From assembly GCF_009847015.1 (NCBI RefSeq), contig NZ_WVEM01000002.1, positions 124,001 through 188,000 on the forward strand: a stretch of 64,000 nt of DNA. Direction: 5' to 3'. This stretch comes from Sunxiuqinia indica (GTDB lineage Bacteria; Bacteroidota; Bacteroidia; Bacteroidales; Prolixibacteraceae). Within the stretch, counting starts at the first letter, position 1. Every line of letters starts with the position of its first letter. A program made the position numbers and the translations under genes. The notes beneath the pieces are model-generated. The model was not told the origin of the DNA, did no database searches, and saw nothing but the letters and a program-made list of their open reading frames with translations. Below, piece by piece: positions 24,506 to 34,127 of the stretch.

Positions 24506-26932
24506 CTAAATGATGGCTTTAAACGAAAGGATAACATTTCGTCCGGCGGCGACAATTCCTGAAGAGTATGGACGATAACGCTTATCGAGAAGATTTTCAA
24601 TCCCTAAATTCAGGCTGTATTTTTCGGTTAATTGAAATGACGATTTTAGGTTCAGCGTTATCCAGCCGGGTGAATAAGGATTACCATAGGAGTCTTGAGC
24701 GTAGAGATCGGTTTTCTCCTGTTCGCTTGGAGCTAATTTCGAATTTGAAAGTTTAGCATTGAAATTTAGATATAGGTCGATTGTTTTATTGTGGTCGTTG
24801 TACAACAGGTGAGAACTGCCAAATACCGGAGCTACATGTCGAACAGGCATTTCCTCGCTGTCCTCTCCAAATGTAGCCGTAATGGAATTTCGGCTGCGTA
24901 TTTTCGATGATAGAATCCACTCCATGCTCAGGTCTCCACCATAAATGTGGGCATAATCTGCATTTACGAGTGCTTCTACGCGGCTCATTTCTCCTTCGTA
25001 CAAAACAGAATCCTGACCATTCAGCAAATAAGGGCGGCGAACCATCGCATCGTTGAGGTAAGTGTAAAAGAAGTTAAGCTCCAGTTTAGCTAGATTTTTC
25101 ACGCTTCGAAGAATGCCGATTTCGACGTTTCGGGCGTATTCCGGGTTTAAATCCGGGTTGGGAACCACTACATTCCCCGGTGAGGAGTCAAATACTTTAG
25201 CAATATCATCAATGTTGGGGGCGCGAAAGCCGCTGGATGCATTGGCGTTAAGTTGCCAATATTCAGTTGGATGATATACTAATCCGATATTTCCGGTAAA
25301 TGACGAGTGGGTGTTGTCAAATCCATCTGTAGGGAAATCAAAGAATTGCCGGTCGAATTCGCCTTGGAGGTGATTGATGGAAAAACGACCTCCAAGATTT
25401 AGGGTGACTTTTTGATGCACTGAAAGTTTATAGCTGACATAGGCTGCCAAACTTGAAGTAGTAGAGTTATCGGGATAGCGAGATGACGTTTCCTGCGTTT
25501 GACTGGTGTTCACCTTTTTAACGACTCCCTTTGAATTCAGCCAATTAAAGTTTCCCTCGAACCCATAATACAGGAAGTTGTTTTGGTCAATCTTTTTGTC
25601 GAGATCAAGATTCAAGCTAAATATATCCAGCTTCTCTGTTCGGTTGGTTAGTTCTTCAGTGCCTAGTTTTCGGTTGTGGCGGCTCTCTGTAAAGTTCTGC
25701 CATCCTGCTAAAAAGCTTATTTGATCGAAAAATAAATTTTGAGTTTTCCTTTCGATTTTAAGTGAGTGCAAATTCCACTTTTGAGGGCCGTAATACCATT
25801 TGGCGTATTTCAGTTTATCGCCGCTGTATTGAATCAAGCGGTCGTAACGCGGAATATTGGAAGTTGTTGACCAATGAAAACCATAAACCAAGTCCCACTG
25901 TTCGTTGGGGCGGTATCTGATTTTTTGCAGGTAGTTAAACTGGCTGTATCCAGTTCGAACCTGTTTGTGCCAATCCTGATTTTCAACGATTTGGTCATTT
26001 TCAATATATTCAGGCCTTAAATAGGAGTCCGGCCCATGTTTTCCCATCATTAGGTCGTCAAAGTCGGTAACGGTGAAACTGGCTACTGTCGCCAGTTTTT
26101 CATTACCGAGGTTAAAATCAGCATGAATTGTTTTTTCGAAGTTTGCACTGGCATATCGTACAAAGGCATGGCGCGACTGTTTGTATCGGTCGTTGGTTGA
26201 CAATTTGGGCGACAAGGTTTGAAAGTGAAGAACACCACCCAACGCGTCGCTGCCATACATGACGGAACCGGGACCAAAAATAACTTCGGTGTGCTCAATT
26301 GACGCTGCATCCAACGAGATAACATTGTGTAAATTACCACTGCGGTATATGGCATTGTTCATCCTGACGCCATCAATGACCAGCAACAACCTGTTTGCTG
26401 AAAAACCGCGAATCATTGGACTGCCGCCTCCCATCTGGCTTTTTTGAATAAAAACGCCACCTTTCGTATTCAATAAGTCTGCTGTTGTTTGCGGGTTTGC
26501 TAAAGCTATTTCTTCGTGATTGATACTGACTATCTGGTTAGGAACTTCCAGTTTTGATTGGCTTCTTCGATTGGCGGAAATAACAATTTCGTCCAACTTT
26601 ACCGGGTCGATTAGCAATTCAACCTTATAGTTGAGTGACCAAAGTGTTTGTTTATTGGCTTTGTAGTTGAGGTACGAAGAGTGTTTAAAATGAATCGCTT
26701 TGTCCGGATGAAACTGCCTGATATCTGCCAATCCCTGTTTGTTGGTTTGTGTGCTTCTGGTTTCAGAAAAAACAATTACACTTTCGATCGGTTTTCCTGT
26801 TTTTGCATCAGTAACTAAAAGCTGCTGTGCATAAAGGAAAGTTGAAATAAAGAGCGAGCAAACAAGCAAAATTATTCGAGTCACCTGAGATTGATTTTTA
26901 GTAAAAATACGAACCAGTCTCTTTGTTAGCAA
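24506..26932 (-). CDS. TonB-dependent outer-membrane receptor (haem/siderophore-type)
   Basis: About 808 residues. After a signal peptide (IILLVCSLFISTFLYA) comes a carboxypeptidase-D-like insert (about 35-110), the plug domain (MIRGFSANRLLLVIDGVRMN, about 190) and a 22-strand barrel ending in the C-terminal aromatic-rich strand (GIVAAGRNVILSFKAII). SGFRAPNIDD and NPDLNPEYARN match the FRAP/NPNL boxes of haem receptors, but no histidine lies between them, so the ligand is open. There is no ATG: either the TTG at 26932, 3 nt after the upstream stop, or the GTG at 26884, which would give an ideal signal peptide. Coupling to the glycosyltransferase gene upstream is likely. Confidence 0.85.
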   Translation of the reverse strand: MLTKRLVRIFTKNQSQVTRIILLVCSLFISTFLYAQQLLVTDAKTGKPIESVIVFSETRSTQTNKQGLADIRQFHPDKAIHFKHSSYLNYKANKQTLWSLNYKVELLIDPVKLDEIVISANRRSQSKLEVPNQIVSINHEEIALANPQTTADLLNTKGGVFIQKSQMGGGSPMIRGFSANRLLLVIDGVRMNNAIYRSGNLHNVISLDAASIEHTEVIFGPGSVMYGSDALGGVLHFQTLSPKLSTNDRYKQSRHAFVRYASANFEKTIHADFNLGNEKLATVASFTVTDFDDLMMGKHGPDSYLRPEYIENDQIVENQDWHKQVRTGYSQFNYLQKIRYRPNEQWDLVYGFHWSTTSNIPRYDRLIQYSGDKLKYAKWYYGPQKWNLHSLKIERKTQNLFFDQISFLAGWQNFTESRHNRKLGTEELTNRTEKLDIFSLNLDLDKKIDQNNFLYYGFEGNFNWLNSKGVVKKVNTSQTQETSSRYPDNSTTSSLAAYVSYKLSVHQKVTLNLGGRFSINHLQGEFDRQFFDFPTDGFDNTHSSFTGNIGLVYHPTEYWQLNANASSGFRAPNIDDIAKVFDSSPGNVVVPNPDLNPEYARNVEIGILRSVKNLAKLELNFFYTYLNDAMVRRPYLLNGQDSVLYEGEMSRVEALVNADYAHIYGGDLSMEWILSSKIRSRNSITATFGEDSEEMPVRHVAPVFGSSHLLYNDHNKTIDLYLNFNAKLSNSKLAPSEQEKTDLYAQDSYGNPYSPGWITLNLKSSFQLTEKYSLNLGIENLLDKRYRPYSSGIVAAGRNVILSFKAII

Positions 26933-26935
26933 TAA

Positions 26936-27916
26936 TTATGCCGAGTGAAGAATTTTAGCAAGAATTTCGAGCGTATGATCCGGATAGTTAATTTGCAGTG
27001 AATCAGGTTGATTGATCCATTTGTCTATTTTTTTAGTTTGATTTTTTAATTCCGGCAAGACGGTCACTCCCATTTCATTTAAAAACGCGGCATTACAAGC
27101 TTGCTCATATTGTTTTTTCATGGGGATAACACAAAGCTTTTTACCCATGAAAATGGCCTCGGCAGGCGTTTCGAAACCAGCCGTACACAAGATGCCGGTG
27201 CACGAGGTAAACGATTGAGTAAAATGTTCGAGTGAAACCGGACGGATTCGAACATTCCTTTGCTCATAGGTTTTTGCACTATGCTTTGAAAAGACTTCCC
27301 AGCGGACTTCGTTGAATAGCGATAAGGCAGCTATAATTTCATTATCGCTGTAGGCCGGCAGGTAAACCGTGTAATGCGGTAGCTTTTTCACTTTAGCCTG
27401 TCGGATGGCTGAGCGAATCACCGGGGTGAAAGTGTTCTCATCCAACTCCTGAAAGTGGAACCCATATTTTTTAGTGTTCGGCGCGTATTTTTTCAAAATC
27501 GTATTTCCCAACCAGTCTGCTTTTTTTGGTTTTGGCGCGTTTGGGTGAAGAACAGCATTTTGATGGCTGACTCCAATGCTTTTTTTTCCTCGCAATTTGC
27601 ATGCCCAGGCAGCAACGGGCTCAAAATCGCAAAGCACTAAATCGTAATTGTCGAGCGGCAGTTTGTATACATCTTTAATAAAGCGAAAAGGCTTTAATTT
27701 CAACAAGGTTTTCGAAAAGCTGACGCCGCCCTTTTTCCCAAAGATAAAGCTTAATCCGTAGTGTTTGTATTTGACATCGAACGGGAGTTTTAGATCTCCT
27801 TGAATACCGCTCACCAAAACGTCGGTTTCGGCCATTGTTTTTAGTAAGGGAACAATCTCAGTTGCCCGGGCTAGGTGCCCGTTCCCTGTGCCTTGAATGG
27901 CGTATAGTATTTTCAT
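26936..27916 (-). CDS. Glycosyltransferase, GT-B fold (Glyco_trans_1_3 / MurG-like)
   Basis: 326 residues. The N-terminal glycine-rich loop is at residues 6-15 (AIQGTGNGHLARA). CTAGFETPAEAIFMGKKLCVIP (about 245-266) is the sugar-nucleotide binding half with the conserved E. The composition and length fit the PF13528 group of uncharacterised bacterial glycosyltransferases. The acceptor is unknown. It lies downstream of the LpxH-like phosphoesterase and ends 3 nt before the TonB-dependent receptor, so envelope glycolipid work is a reasonable inference. Confidence 0.78.
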   Translation of the reverse strand: MKILYAIQGTGNGHLARATEIVPLLKTMAETDVLVSGIQGDLKLPFDVKYKHYGLSFIFGKKGGVSFSKTLLKLKPFRFIKDVYKLPLDNYDLVLCDFEPVAAWACKLRGKKSIGVSHQNAVLHPNAPKPKKADWLGNTILKKYAPNTKKYGFHFQELDENTFTPVIRSAIRQAKVKKLPHYTVYLPAYSDNEIIAALSLFNEVRWEVFSKHSAKTYEQRNVRIRPVSLEHFTQSFTSCTGILCTAGFETPAEAIFMGKKLCVIPMKKQYEQACNAAFLNEMGVTVLPELKNQTKKIDKWINQPDSLQINYPDHTLEILAKILHSA

Positions 27917-27991
27917 CCGTTTAAAATTTTCAAGTTTTTAAGAACTTACTTTAAAATTGGAGAACGGATGGAACCGCTCCGCTCTCACATA

Positions 27992-28037
27992 AACTTTTTT
28001 AATCATCCTTGTTTGTGAATTTTTGATTAAAAAAGTT
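27992..28037 (-). terminator. AT-rich hairpin downstream of the LpxH-like gene
   Basis: AACTTTTTTAATCA and TGATTAAAAAAGTT form a perfect 14-bp stem with an 18-nt loop, 24 nt after the stop at 28061. The stem is nearly all A-T, so it is weaker than a classic terminator. Confidence 0.45.
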
Positions 28038-28060
28038 CATGTTCGTTTCATATAATCAGT

Positions 28061-28906
28061 TTACAATAGGTTGGCCACTGCTAACTCCTGGAAGAGCGAT
28101 TTGTAGACTTCCTTTTTATTGGGAATATCCGGTTCGTCATTGTTTTCATCGTCTTCCTGATTATCGATATAATGAAAAAGATGCCATTTTTTATGGTGGT
28201 ACTCGGCTGCAGTAAAATGTTCTACCCAGTCGCCACAGTTGATATAGCGAACTAAACGATTCGCTGTGAGTGTCGACTTATCTCTCGGGATATGAGTGTG
28301 TCCGCAAATTACGGTTTTGTAATTACGTTCCCCACTTATTTTGGTGATTACCTCCTCAAAGTGTGTGAGTTGAGTTTTGTCTTTAATCAACTTCTTTTTT
28401 ATGCTTTTGTAAATAATTACATCCTTTAATTTGAACAGTCGCAACATGGCGTTGACCGATTTATTAGCAACAGTGAGTAATCCATAAATTGCGGCTCCAA
28501 ATTTTGCCAGCCACTTGGCCTGATGGATGACGTGGTCGAATAGATCGCCGTGAAAAATCCACGTTTTATGGTCGTCCAAGTCCAATATTAACTGGTTCAC
28601 GATTTTTAAGTTTCCCATTTCGGCACCATTGAACTTCCGCAGAAATTCGTCGTGATTGCCGGTTATATAAAAGATTTTCACTCCCTTTTCCAGCATCTTA
28701 ATAAACTGACGAACTACTTTTAAATGAGGCTTGGGGAAGTAGTTTCGTGAAAACCGCCAGGAATCAATGATGTCACCATTTAAAACTAAAATTTCGGGAT
28801 TGATTGATTTTAGATATTTAAGCAATGGTTTGGCTTTGCAAGCGTGAGTCGCCAAGTGTACATCTGAAATAACAGAAACTTTTAAATCTCTTATTTTCGA
28901 TTTCAT
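28061..28906 (-). CDS. LpxH-like metallophosphoesterase (UDP-2,3-diacylglucosamine diphosphatase family)
   Basis: 281 residues. All calcineurin-type metal motifs are present: ISDVHLATH (about 14), VLNGDIIDSWRFS (about 41), TGNHDEFLR (about 82), FHGDLFDH (about 118) and ICGHTHIPR (about 202). The family cleaves UDP-2,3-diacylglucosamine in lipid A synthesis; this longer Bacteroidota clade, with an inserted cap around 130-190, is usually annotated that way but not tested. Linked to a glycosyltransferase on the same strand. Confidence 0.82.
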   Translation of the reverse strand: MKSKIRDLKVSVISDVHLATHACKAKPLLKYLKSINPEILVLNGDIIDSWRFSRNYFPKPHLKVVRQFIKMLEKGVKIFYITGNHDEFLRKFNGAEMGNLKIVNQLILDLDDHKTWIFHGDLFDHVIHQAKWLAKFGAAIYGLLTVANKSVNAMLRLFKLKDVIIYKSIKKKLIKDKTQLTHFEEVITKISGERNYKTVICGHTHIPRDKSTLTANRLVRYINCGDWVEHFTAAEYHHKKWHLFHYIDNQEDDENNDEPDIPNKKEVYKSLFQELAVANLL

Positions 28907-29077
28907 GAACTAAGTAAATTAGTTGATGCTAAGATTGCTAGTCTTTGTTAATCAGCAGTTAATACAATGTGACCTAAATGATCACAAGAAAAAATTATTC
29001 GTTTCTTAATTGATTTGTATTGACGGAATTCATCTTCGCAGTGAGTTCTTTTTTGTTTCTTTAAAGAAAAAATAGCG

Positions 29078-29650
29078 ATGAGGTTAGCTTCCATTCTGCT
29101 TAGTCTGTTGTTCTTCTTTTCGTGTCAGCAAAAGAAGGGCCCGGTTGTCAATATTGAAACTGAACTTGGTGATATTGTCATCGAGCTCTATCCTGACAAG
29201 GCTCCTGTAACAGTTAAAAATTTCTTGAAGTTGGTTGAGAAGGGTGTGTATGAAAATTCTTCCTTTTATCGGGTGGTTCGATTAGATAATCAACCTGAAA
29301 ATCCGATTAAAATCGAAGTGATTCAAGGCGGTTTGAGAGATGATCAGTTAATTGAAATGTACGAACCGATCGCTCATGAAATAACTGATGAGATCGGCAT
29401 CAAACATATGGATGGAACTTTTTCAATGGCCAGGCTTGAACCGGGAACAGCATCGACTGAATTTTTCATTTGCGTGGGCGATCAGCCGGAATTAGATTAT
29501 GGAGGGAAACGAAATCCTGATGGACAGGGATTTTCTGCTTTTGGGCGGGTGGTTGAAGGAATGGATGTGGTTCGAAAAATTCAAGCGGGAGTAGATACCG
29601 GACAGACGCTTGATAAGCCCGTGATTATAAAACATATATACAGGAAGTGA
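29078..29650 (+). CDS. Cyclophilin-type peptidyl-prolyl isomerase, lipoprotein
   Basis: 190 residues. Signal peptide with lipobox LFFFSCQQKKG (Cys at about 16). The cyclophilin fold follows: IVIELYPDKAPVTVKNFLKLVEKG-type opening (about 36-58), FYRVVR (about 65), a GTFSMAR block (about 113), EFFICVGDQPELD (about 127-139) and FSAFGRVVEGMDVVRKI (about 151-167). It catalyses proline cis-trans isomerisation on the outer side of a membrane, aiding folding of exported proteins. The active-site FSMAR has methionine as in other bacterial forms. It is followed by tpx on the same strand. Confidence 0.9.
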   Translation: MRLASILLSLLFFFSCQQKKGPVVNIETELGDIVIELYPDKAPVTVKNFLKLVEKGVYENSSFYRVVRLDNQPENPIKIEVIQGGLRDDQLIEMYEPIAHEITDEIGIKHMDGTFSMARLEPGTASTEFFICVGDQPELDYGGKRNPDGQGFSAFGRVVEGMDVVRKIQAGVDTGQTLDKPVIIKHIYRK

Positions 29651-29734
29651 GAAAAAAGCAAAAAATAGCTTGAAGGTTGACTAAACAAGTGTGATATTCG
29701 TTTGTTTTTTAGCTTGAAATCAAATAACAAAGAA

Positions 29735-30247
29735 ATGAAAGAAACAACCGGAAAAATTACCTTCAAAGGAAATCCATTGACATTATTAGGCGAACCAATA
29801 AAAGTGGGAGATAAGGCTCCTGATTTTACAGTCGTTGGATCAGACTTAAGCCCCGTAAAATTATCAGAATATGACGGCAAAGTGCGTGTTTTGGCGCTTT
29901 ATCCATCTATTGACACAGGTGTTTGTCAGGCGCAAAATCGCAAGTTTAATGACGAAGCCTCGAACCTGGGCGATGCCGTTATTTTATCGATCTCATGTGA
30001 TTTGCCCTTTGCTCAAAATCGCTTTTGTGCTGCCGAGGGGCTGGATAAAGTGATCACTGTATCGGATCATAAAGATGTTGATTTTGGAACAAAATATGGG
30101 TACCTCATTAAAGAGTTGCGTTTGCTTACCCGGGGAACAATTGTAATTGACAAAGATGGCGTAGTAAAATATGCTGAAATAGTTCCTGAAGTAACGGATG
30201 AGCCCGATTACGAAAGCGCGATAAAAGTGATTAAGGAATTGATCTAA
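29735..30247 (+). CDS. tpx: Thiol peroxidase
   Basis: 170 residues from the ATG at 29735; the upstream ATG at 29702 adds 11 non-conserved residues. Atypical 2-Cys peroxiredoxin reducing hydroperoxides with thioredoxin. The opening is ITFKGNPLTLLGEPIKVGDK. The peroxidatic Cys lies in PSIDTGVCQAQNRKFN (about residue 59) and the resolving Cys in PFAQNRFCAAEGL (about 94), the Tpx spacing of about 34 residues. It sits 84 nt after the cyclophilin gene and ends at a strong bidirectional terminator. Confidence 0.93.
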   Translation: MKETTGKITFKGNPLTLLGEPIKVGDKAPDFTVVGSDLSPVKLSEYDGKVRVLALYPSIDTGVCQAQNRKFNDEASNLGDAVILSISCDLPFAQNRFCAAEGLDKVITVSDHKDVDFGTKYGYLIKELRLLTRGTIVIDKDGVVKYAEIVPEVTDEPDYESAIKVIKELI

Positions 30248-30270
30248 TAGCAAGAAAACTTATATTTTAT

Positions 30271-30306
30271 AAAAATGGCAGTAGGCGAGAGCCTACTGCC
30301 ATTTTT
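30271..30306. terminator. Bidirectional terminator between tpx and the ABC transporter
   Basis: A perfect 16-bp stem (AAAAATGGCAGTAGGC with GCCTACTGCCATTTTT) and a GAGA loop, with Ts after it on both strands. It closes tpx and the convergent ABC transporter operon. Confidence 0.9.
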
Positions 30307-30317
30307 GTATCCTGGAG

Positions 30318-31040
30318 TTATAGCTCAAGTCCAGTTTTTTCTTTCACCCCAGCAAAGAAATCTTCAATTTCCCTGAGCGTAGTTTCCGTTTTTGGTACGT
30401 CTTTTACAATTTTACCTTTTTCAAGAATAACCAGCCTTGAGCAAACATCGATAATGTTGTCGAGCGTGTGCCCGGAAACCAGAAAGGTGGTTCCCATTTC
30501 CAACGCCTGATCTTTAATCAGATGGCGCAATTTGTATTGAGATCCGGGGTCGAGGTTTGCAAACGGTTCATCTAAAACAACAACTTCCGGATTACCCATC
30601 ATTGCCGCAGCAATACCAACTTTTTTTTGATTTCCTTTCGACAGATCCCGAATAAATTTCTTTTTGCCACGCAATTCTCCATTGAAAAAATCTTCATAGC
30701 GATCCAAATGCTTATCCATGTCGGCTTGGTTCAGTTCACGAAGCTCTGCAATAAAACCAAAATATTCGTCGGGAGTGAGGTAGCCAATGGTAAAGCTTTC
30801 ATCAATAAATGCTCCGGTGAATGATTTCCAATCTTCGGATTCCTGAACGTTGATTTGGTTGTTAATTACATGTCCCTTGCTCGGCACAATCAGGTCGAGA
30901 ATGAGGTTAAACAAAGTGGTTTTTCCGGCTCCATTATTGCCCACTAAACCAAATATTTCGCCACGGTTTATCGTCAGCTGCTGAATGTTCAGGACAACTT
31001 CTTTATTGTATGCTTTTATCAGGTTGCTAATCTCTATCAT
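30318..31040 (-). CDS. ABC transporter ATP-binding protein
   Basis: 240 residues. Walker A GLVGNNGAGKTTLFN (about 32-46), Q-loop region, signature LSKGNQKKVGIAAAMM (about 134-149, the LSxGxx form), Walker B EVVVLDEPFANLDP (about 155-168) and the H-loop in FLVSGHTLDNI. It powers the DUF5687 membrane protein encoded 2 nt upstream. The small export-type ATPase domain with the lone membrane partner suggests export. Substrate unknown. Confidence 0.93.
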   Translation of the reverse strand: MIEISNLIKAYNKEVVLNIQQLTINRGEIFGLVGNNGAGKTTLFNLILDLIVPSKGHVINNQINVQESEDWKSFTGAFIDESFTIGYLTPDEYFGFIAELRELNQADMDKHLDRYEDFFNGELRGKKKFIRDLSKGNQKKVGIAAAMMGNPEVVVLDEPFANLDPGSQYKLRHLIKDQALEMGTTFLVSGHTLDNIIDVCSRLVILEKGKIVKDVPKTETTLREIEDFFAGVKEKTGLEL

Positions 31041-31042
31041 GA

Positions 31043-32515
31043 TCAGGAATTTTTATAGTCTTTAATTAAACGATGTTTCTGTTTTAAGTAAGCCCTTGTA
31101 AAGTAATTAAATAGTTGAGCTTGAGCTAAAATACCTACGATACCCAATCCTCCTAAAAGAATTAATGCGCCGTTGGCTCCAAGTACCAATTTCGATAAAA
31201 CATAGATGATAACAGGACCAAGGATCAACGGGAAAGAGATCAACCACTGCGATGCTCCCATTCCCTGGTAATTAAACATGGATGATCCACTTAAATCAAG
31301 TGCACGTTTGCTGTTTTTTCCGAACAAAAATATCAGGTTCATATTAATGCCGATGTGGTATAGCAGCATGGCTGAATGATAATAAATGATTCGAGAGTCG
31401 AGAAGCACGTAGGGCAGGGTCAGTAAATAATACACAAAGGAAACCACCACATTCATGTAATAAAATGATTGCAGAAATTGCTTCATCTTAAAATTCTGGG
31501 TCATCAGCATCGAAAAATAACCACTGTGCCATGCAGGGAAAAACTGCCCCAGCGAGATGGAGAACATCGAAACCATGAGTAATCCTCCCAGAATAAAAAT
31601 AAAATCGGGAATCCCATTTCCGGAATCTTTGTAAATCAATAGACCATAAAAGAGAAAGAGAACAGTCATCATAAATTGCGAACGTGGACGCTTGTTCCGC
31701 CAAATCATGCGTACTTCCAGCGAAATAAATTTTCCGTAGTCTCCCAATCGGTTCATCCACGAAAAGTCACGAACAGTGTTGTCTTTTTGTTTTTTAGCAA
31801 CCAGGTTGAGGTAAAGATTTTTCTTCAGGTAGTTGAAGTTGAGAGCAATAAATGCGATAAGTGGAATGAGCAATGCAAGTGCCAGTAGTGGATTAACCAA
31901 AATTGAATCGAAAAAGTGACCAAACATTCCGGTTAAATCTGCTACTCCAAAGAAATTGATCGCATACAAGCTTACAAACAAGCCAATGAAAATGTAAAAG
32001 CCATAGCCACTTTCATTAATCCACCATTTCAGGTAGGTTGTTAAGAAGTGGTTCGTGAAAATGATTAGCAAGATTCCAACAAACCAAGCGAATGTGCTAG
32101 CCGGTGGATAATTGGCTGCCACAAGAGAAAACGTCACAGGGATTAATAGAAAGAAGGGAAGAACGTTGAAAAAGTGAATGACTGATCGTAACAGAAGATA
32201 GCGGGCAATCCGGCTTCTTTTCACATTCAGAATAATAAAAGGCTTGAAACTAATGGTTGGTAAATTTTGTAAGATCTGTCGGAAAAGTAGATCAAAAGCA
32301 AAATAAACCAGCAAATAACTGTTGAAAATGCTTACCGGATTAGCGCCAGGGAATTCTTCTCCAATTATATTCGGTATAAAAAAACCGAGTATCAAAAAAT
32401 TGGCTGAGAAATAGAGAGCCAAGAAGCCGAGCATAATCGATGTTGCCAAACTTTTCCCAAATGCGGAAGATCGGATGACTTCTCTCCACGCGAAGTAATG
32501 AAGGCTGCGTTTCAT
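31043..32515 (-). CDS. DUF5687 family ABC transporter permease
   Basis: 490 residues from the ATG at 32515 (MKRSLHYFAWREVIRSS); the longer reading frame begins with a hydrophilic stretch lacking conservation. About a dozen hydrophobic segments. The opening WREVIRSSAFGKSLATSIML and the later YGKFISLEVRMIWRNKRPRS (start of the second half, about 260-280) are the two repeated cytoplasmic entry helices of this Bacteroidota-specific permease family. It pairs with the ATPase downstream in a two-gene operon. Confidence 0.85.
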   Translation of the reverse strand: MKRSLHYFAWREVIRSSAFGKSLATSIMLGFLALYFSANFLILGFFIPNIIGEEFPGANPVSIFNSYLLVYFAFDLLFRQILQNLPTISFKPFIILNVKRSRIARYLLLRSVIHFFNVLPFFLLIPVTFSLVAANYPPASTFAWFVGILLIIFTNHFLTTYLKWWINESGYGFYIFIGLFVSLYAINFFGVADLTGMFGHFFDSILVNPLLALALLIPLIAFIALNFNYLKKNLYLNLVAKKQKDNTVRDFSWMNRLGDYGKFISLEVRMIWRNKRPRSQFMMTVLFLFYGLLIYKDSGNGIPDFIFILGGLLMVSMFSISLGQFFPAWHSGYFSMLMTQNFKMKQFLQSFYYMNVVVSFVYYLLTLPYVLLDSRIIYYHSAMLLYHIGINMNLIFLFGKNSKRALDLSGSSMFNYQGMGASQWLISFPLILGPVIIYVLSKLVLGANGALILLGGLGIVGILAQAQLFNYFTRAYLKQKHRLIKDYKNS

Positions 32516-32575
32516 GTTTTGGTTTTTTCTTTTTTGTCTATTAGTTTGGTCGAATGTTACAGAATTCACACAGAA

Positions 32576-34027
32576 TCACTCGAGCCGGTCAGCCAAAGTA
32601 CAGACTTTTTTAAGTTGTTTCACGTCACCATCGGACGAATATAACTCGAGCAATAAAATATAAAGTCCAATGCGACTTTTACTTCCATCGTTTTGCAGTC
32701 CCTCCCAGGTCCATTCGCCACGACTCCCTGCCGGTTCGTTTTTCACCAGGTCGCAAATGTATTGGCCAGTTGAGTTAAATATCTTTAGATTGGCCATGTA
32801 ATCAGCTCGGCTAAATTTATAGTTGATGTGAAGAACATCATTATAACCGTCGTCGTTTGGTGAAAAGGTTTTAGGCCTGAGCTCCACCATATCTTCTGAA
32901 ATGTTTTCCGAACTGGCCATTGAATTCTCAAAGCCGGGAGTCGCAAAATTGCTTTCGGCGCTGGCTGAAGTCCAGTTCGATGGATTCAGTCCAGATTCAG
33001 GAAGTGATATTCGTTCGAGCGACACGCCTTCTTCATCGATTAGCAGTGGGTGGTGCATATTTTCGTTGTAGTGCATTTCATCGATTACAAGTGCTGAGTC
33101 GGCAAGTAAAACGACAGATCCATCGTCGTTATTAAAAGCCGGCATGTTCTCTATATCAATAAAGCAATCATCGCAATCGGAGGGGTAGAAGTTCAGTATT
33201 TTATTTTGATCTTCACTCAATACCAGATAACTATGAGGGGGAAATAAAACTGGAGAATCGAGTAGTCTGACTATTTGCTTAAGCGTGTGATCATCATTTC
33301 GGTTTGCCAAAAATAAATGATCAAGCCTGATTGATTTTTTTGAATTGTTGAATAACTCCACAAAATCAACCCCATGGGGATATGGGTTAAAAAGTACCTC
33401 ATTAACTAAAATATCGCCTGCTTTCGCCAGTTGGTTTTCATCAATTTTTTCAGCCTGATCGCTCCAAACCCGGATGTCATCCAAAATGACTTTGTCGTTT
33501 GCGTAGCTGCTGTTCAGATAAACAATGATTCGAAGTGAATCGCCATTGAGTTGTGATTGACTGGCAACTGATTCGCCCCAATTCCCTTCGTTGATACCGT
33601 TTGTCTCAAATTGAACTTCTTCGTTCCCATTCAGTTGATAGAAAGCCTTCAAGTATTTGCTTGCCGGATTTTTTCCGCTACCAGTTTCTTTGGCCACTAA
33701 CTCGCAATTAATCGTTGAATAATTTCGGATTGAAATCCATTCTGATATCCAGACCGCTTCTCCATCACAATCCAATGCTTCGAAACGACCACCTGAAGTT
33801 GAAACGGTTTTTACATAGTCGTTTTCTGCGGCAAAGAGGCAGTTATCAAATTTGATGAACCAGTTTTTTGCTGAAGAAGTGTCAATATGAATGGTTGAAC
33901 CGTCAGCATCACCCCAAACGCCTAGGTTTGGAGCTGAAAAATTTTCATTCCAAATCTCAGTTGCATGACTTTCAATTGCAAATAAATTTATAAGCAGAAA
34001 AATAAAAATACTATTTGTATGCCACAT
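32576..34027 (-). CDS. Secreted lamin-tail-domain protein with gliding/CHU_C-like C-terminus
   Basis: 483 residues from the ATG at 34027. Signal peptide cleaved near ESHA (about 22). The order is a jelly-roll-like N-terminal part (about 25-190), a lamin-tail domain (about 205-345; DILVNEVLFNPYPHGVDFVE is the diagnostic opening, then GVSLERISLPESGLNPSNW) and a C-terminal beta domain with KTFSPNDDGYNDVLHINY and WTWEGLQNDGSKSRIGLYI. The FSPNDDGxND motif marks the CHU_C/gliding-motility type secretion tail, so export by a type IX system is plausible. Surface or extracellular; no enzyme motif. Confidence 0.78.
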   Translation of the reverse strand: MWHTNSIFIFLLINLFAIESHATEIWNENFSAPNLGVWGDADGSTIHIDTSSAKNWFIKFDNCLFAAENDYVKTVSTSGGRFEALDCDGEAVWISEWISIRNYSTINCELVAKETGSGKNPASKYLKAFYQLNGNEEVQFETNGINEGNWGESVASQSQLNGDSLRIIVYLNSSYANDKVILDDIRVWSDQAEKIDENQLAKAGDILVNEVLFNPYPHGVDFVELFNNSKKSIRLDHLFLANRNDDHTLKQIVRLLDSPVLFPPHSYLVLSEDQNKILNFYPSDCDDCFIDIENMPAFNNDDGSVVLLADSALVIDEMHYNENMHHPLLIDEEGVSLERISLPESGLNPSNWTSASAESNFATPGFENSMASSENISEDMVELRPKTFSPNDDGYNDVLHINYKFSRADYMANLKIFNSTGQYICDLVKNEPAGSRGEWTWEGLQNDGSKSRIGLYILLLELYSSDGDVKQLKKVCTLADRLE

Positions 34028-34053
34028 TGTGTGAAAAATTAAAAGCAAACCGT

Positions 34054-34061
34054 TAATTTTG
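34054..34061 (+). promoter_or_regulatory. Predicted -7 element for asd (TAATTTTG)
   Basis: Exact TAnnTTTG match in the divergent region before asd, 67 nt ahead of its ATG. Confidence 0.45.
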
Positions 34062-34127
34062 CGGACTTTGGACTACGTTCAGAAGAGCGTAAATTAGTAA
34101 ATTGAAGTTAACAAAATTATTTTAATT

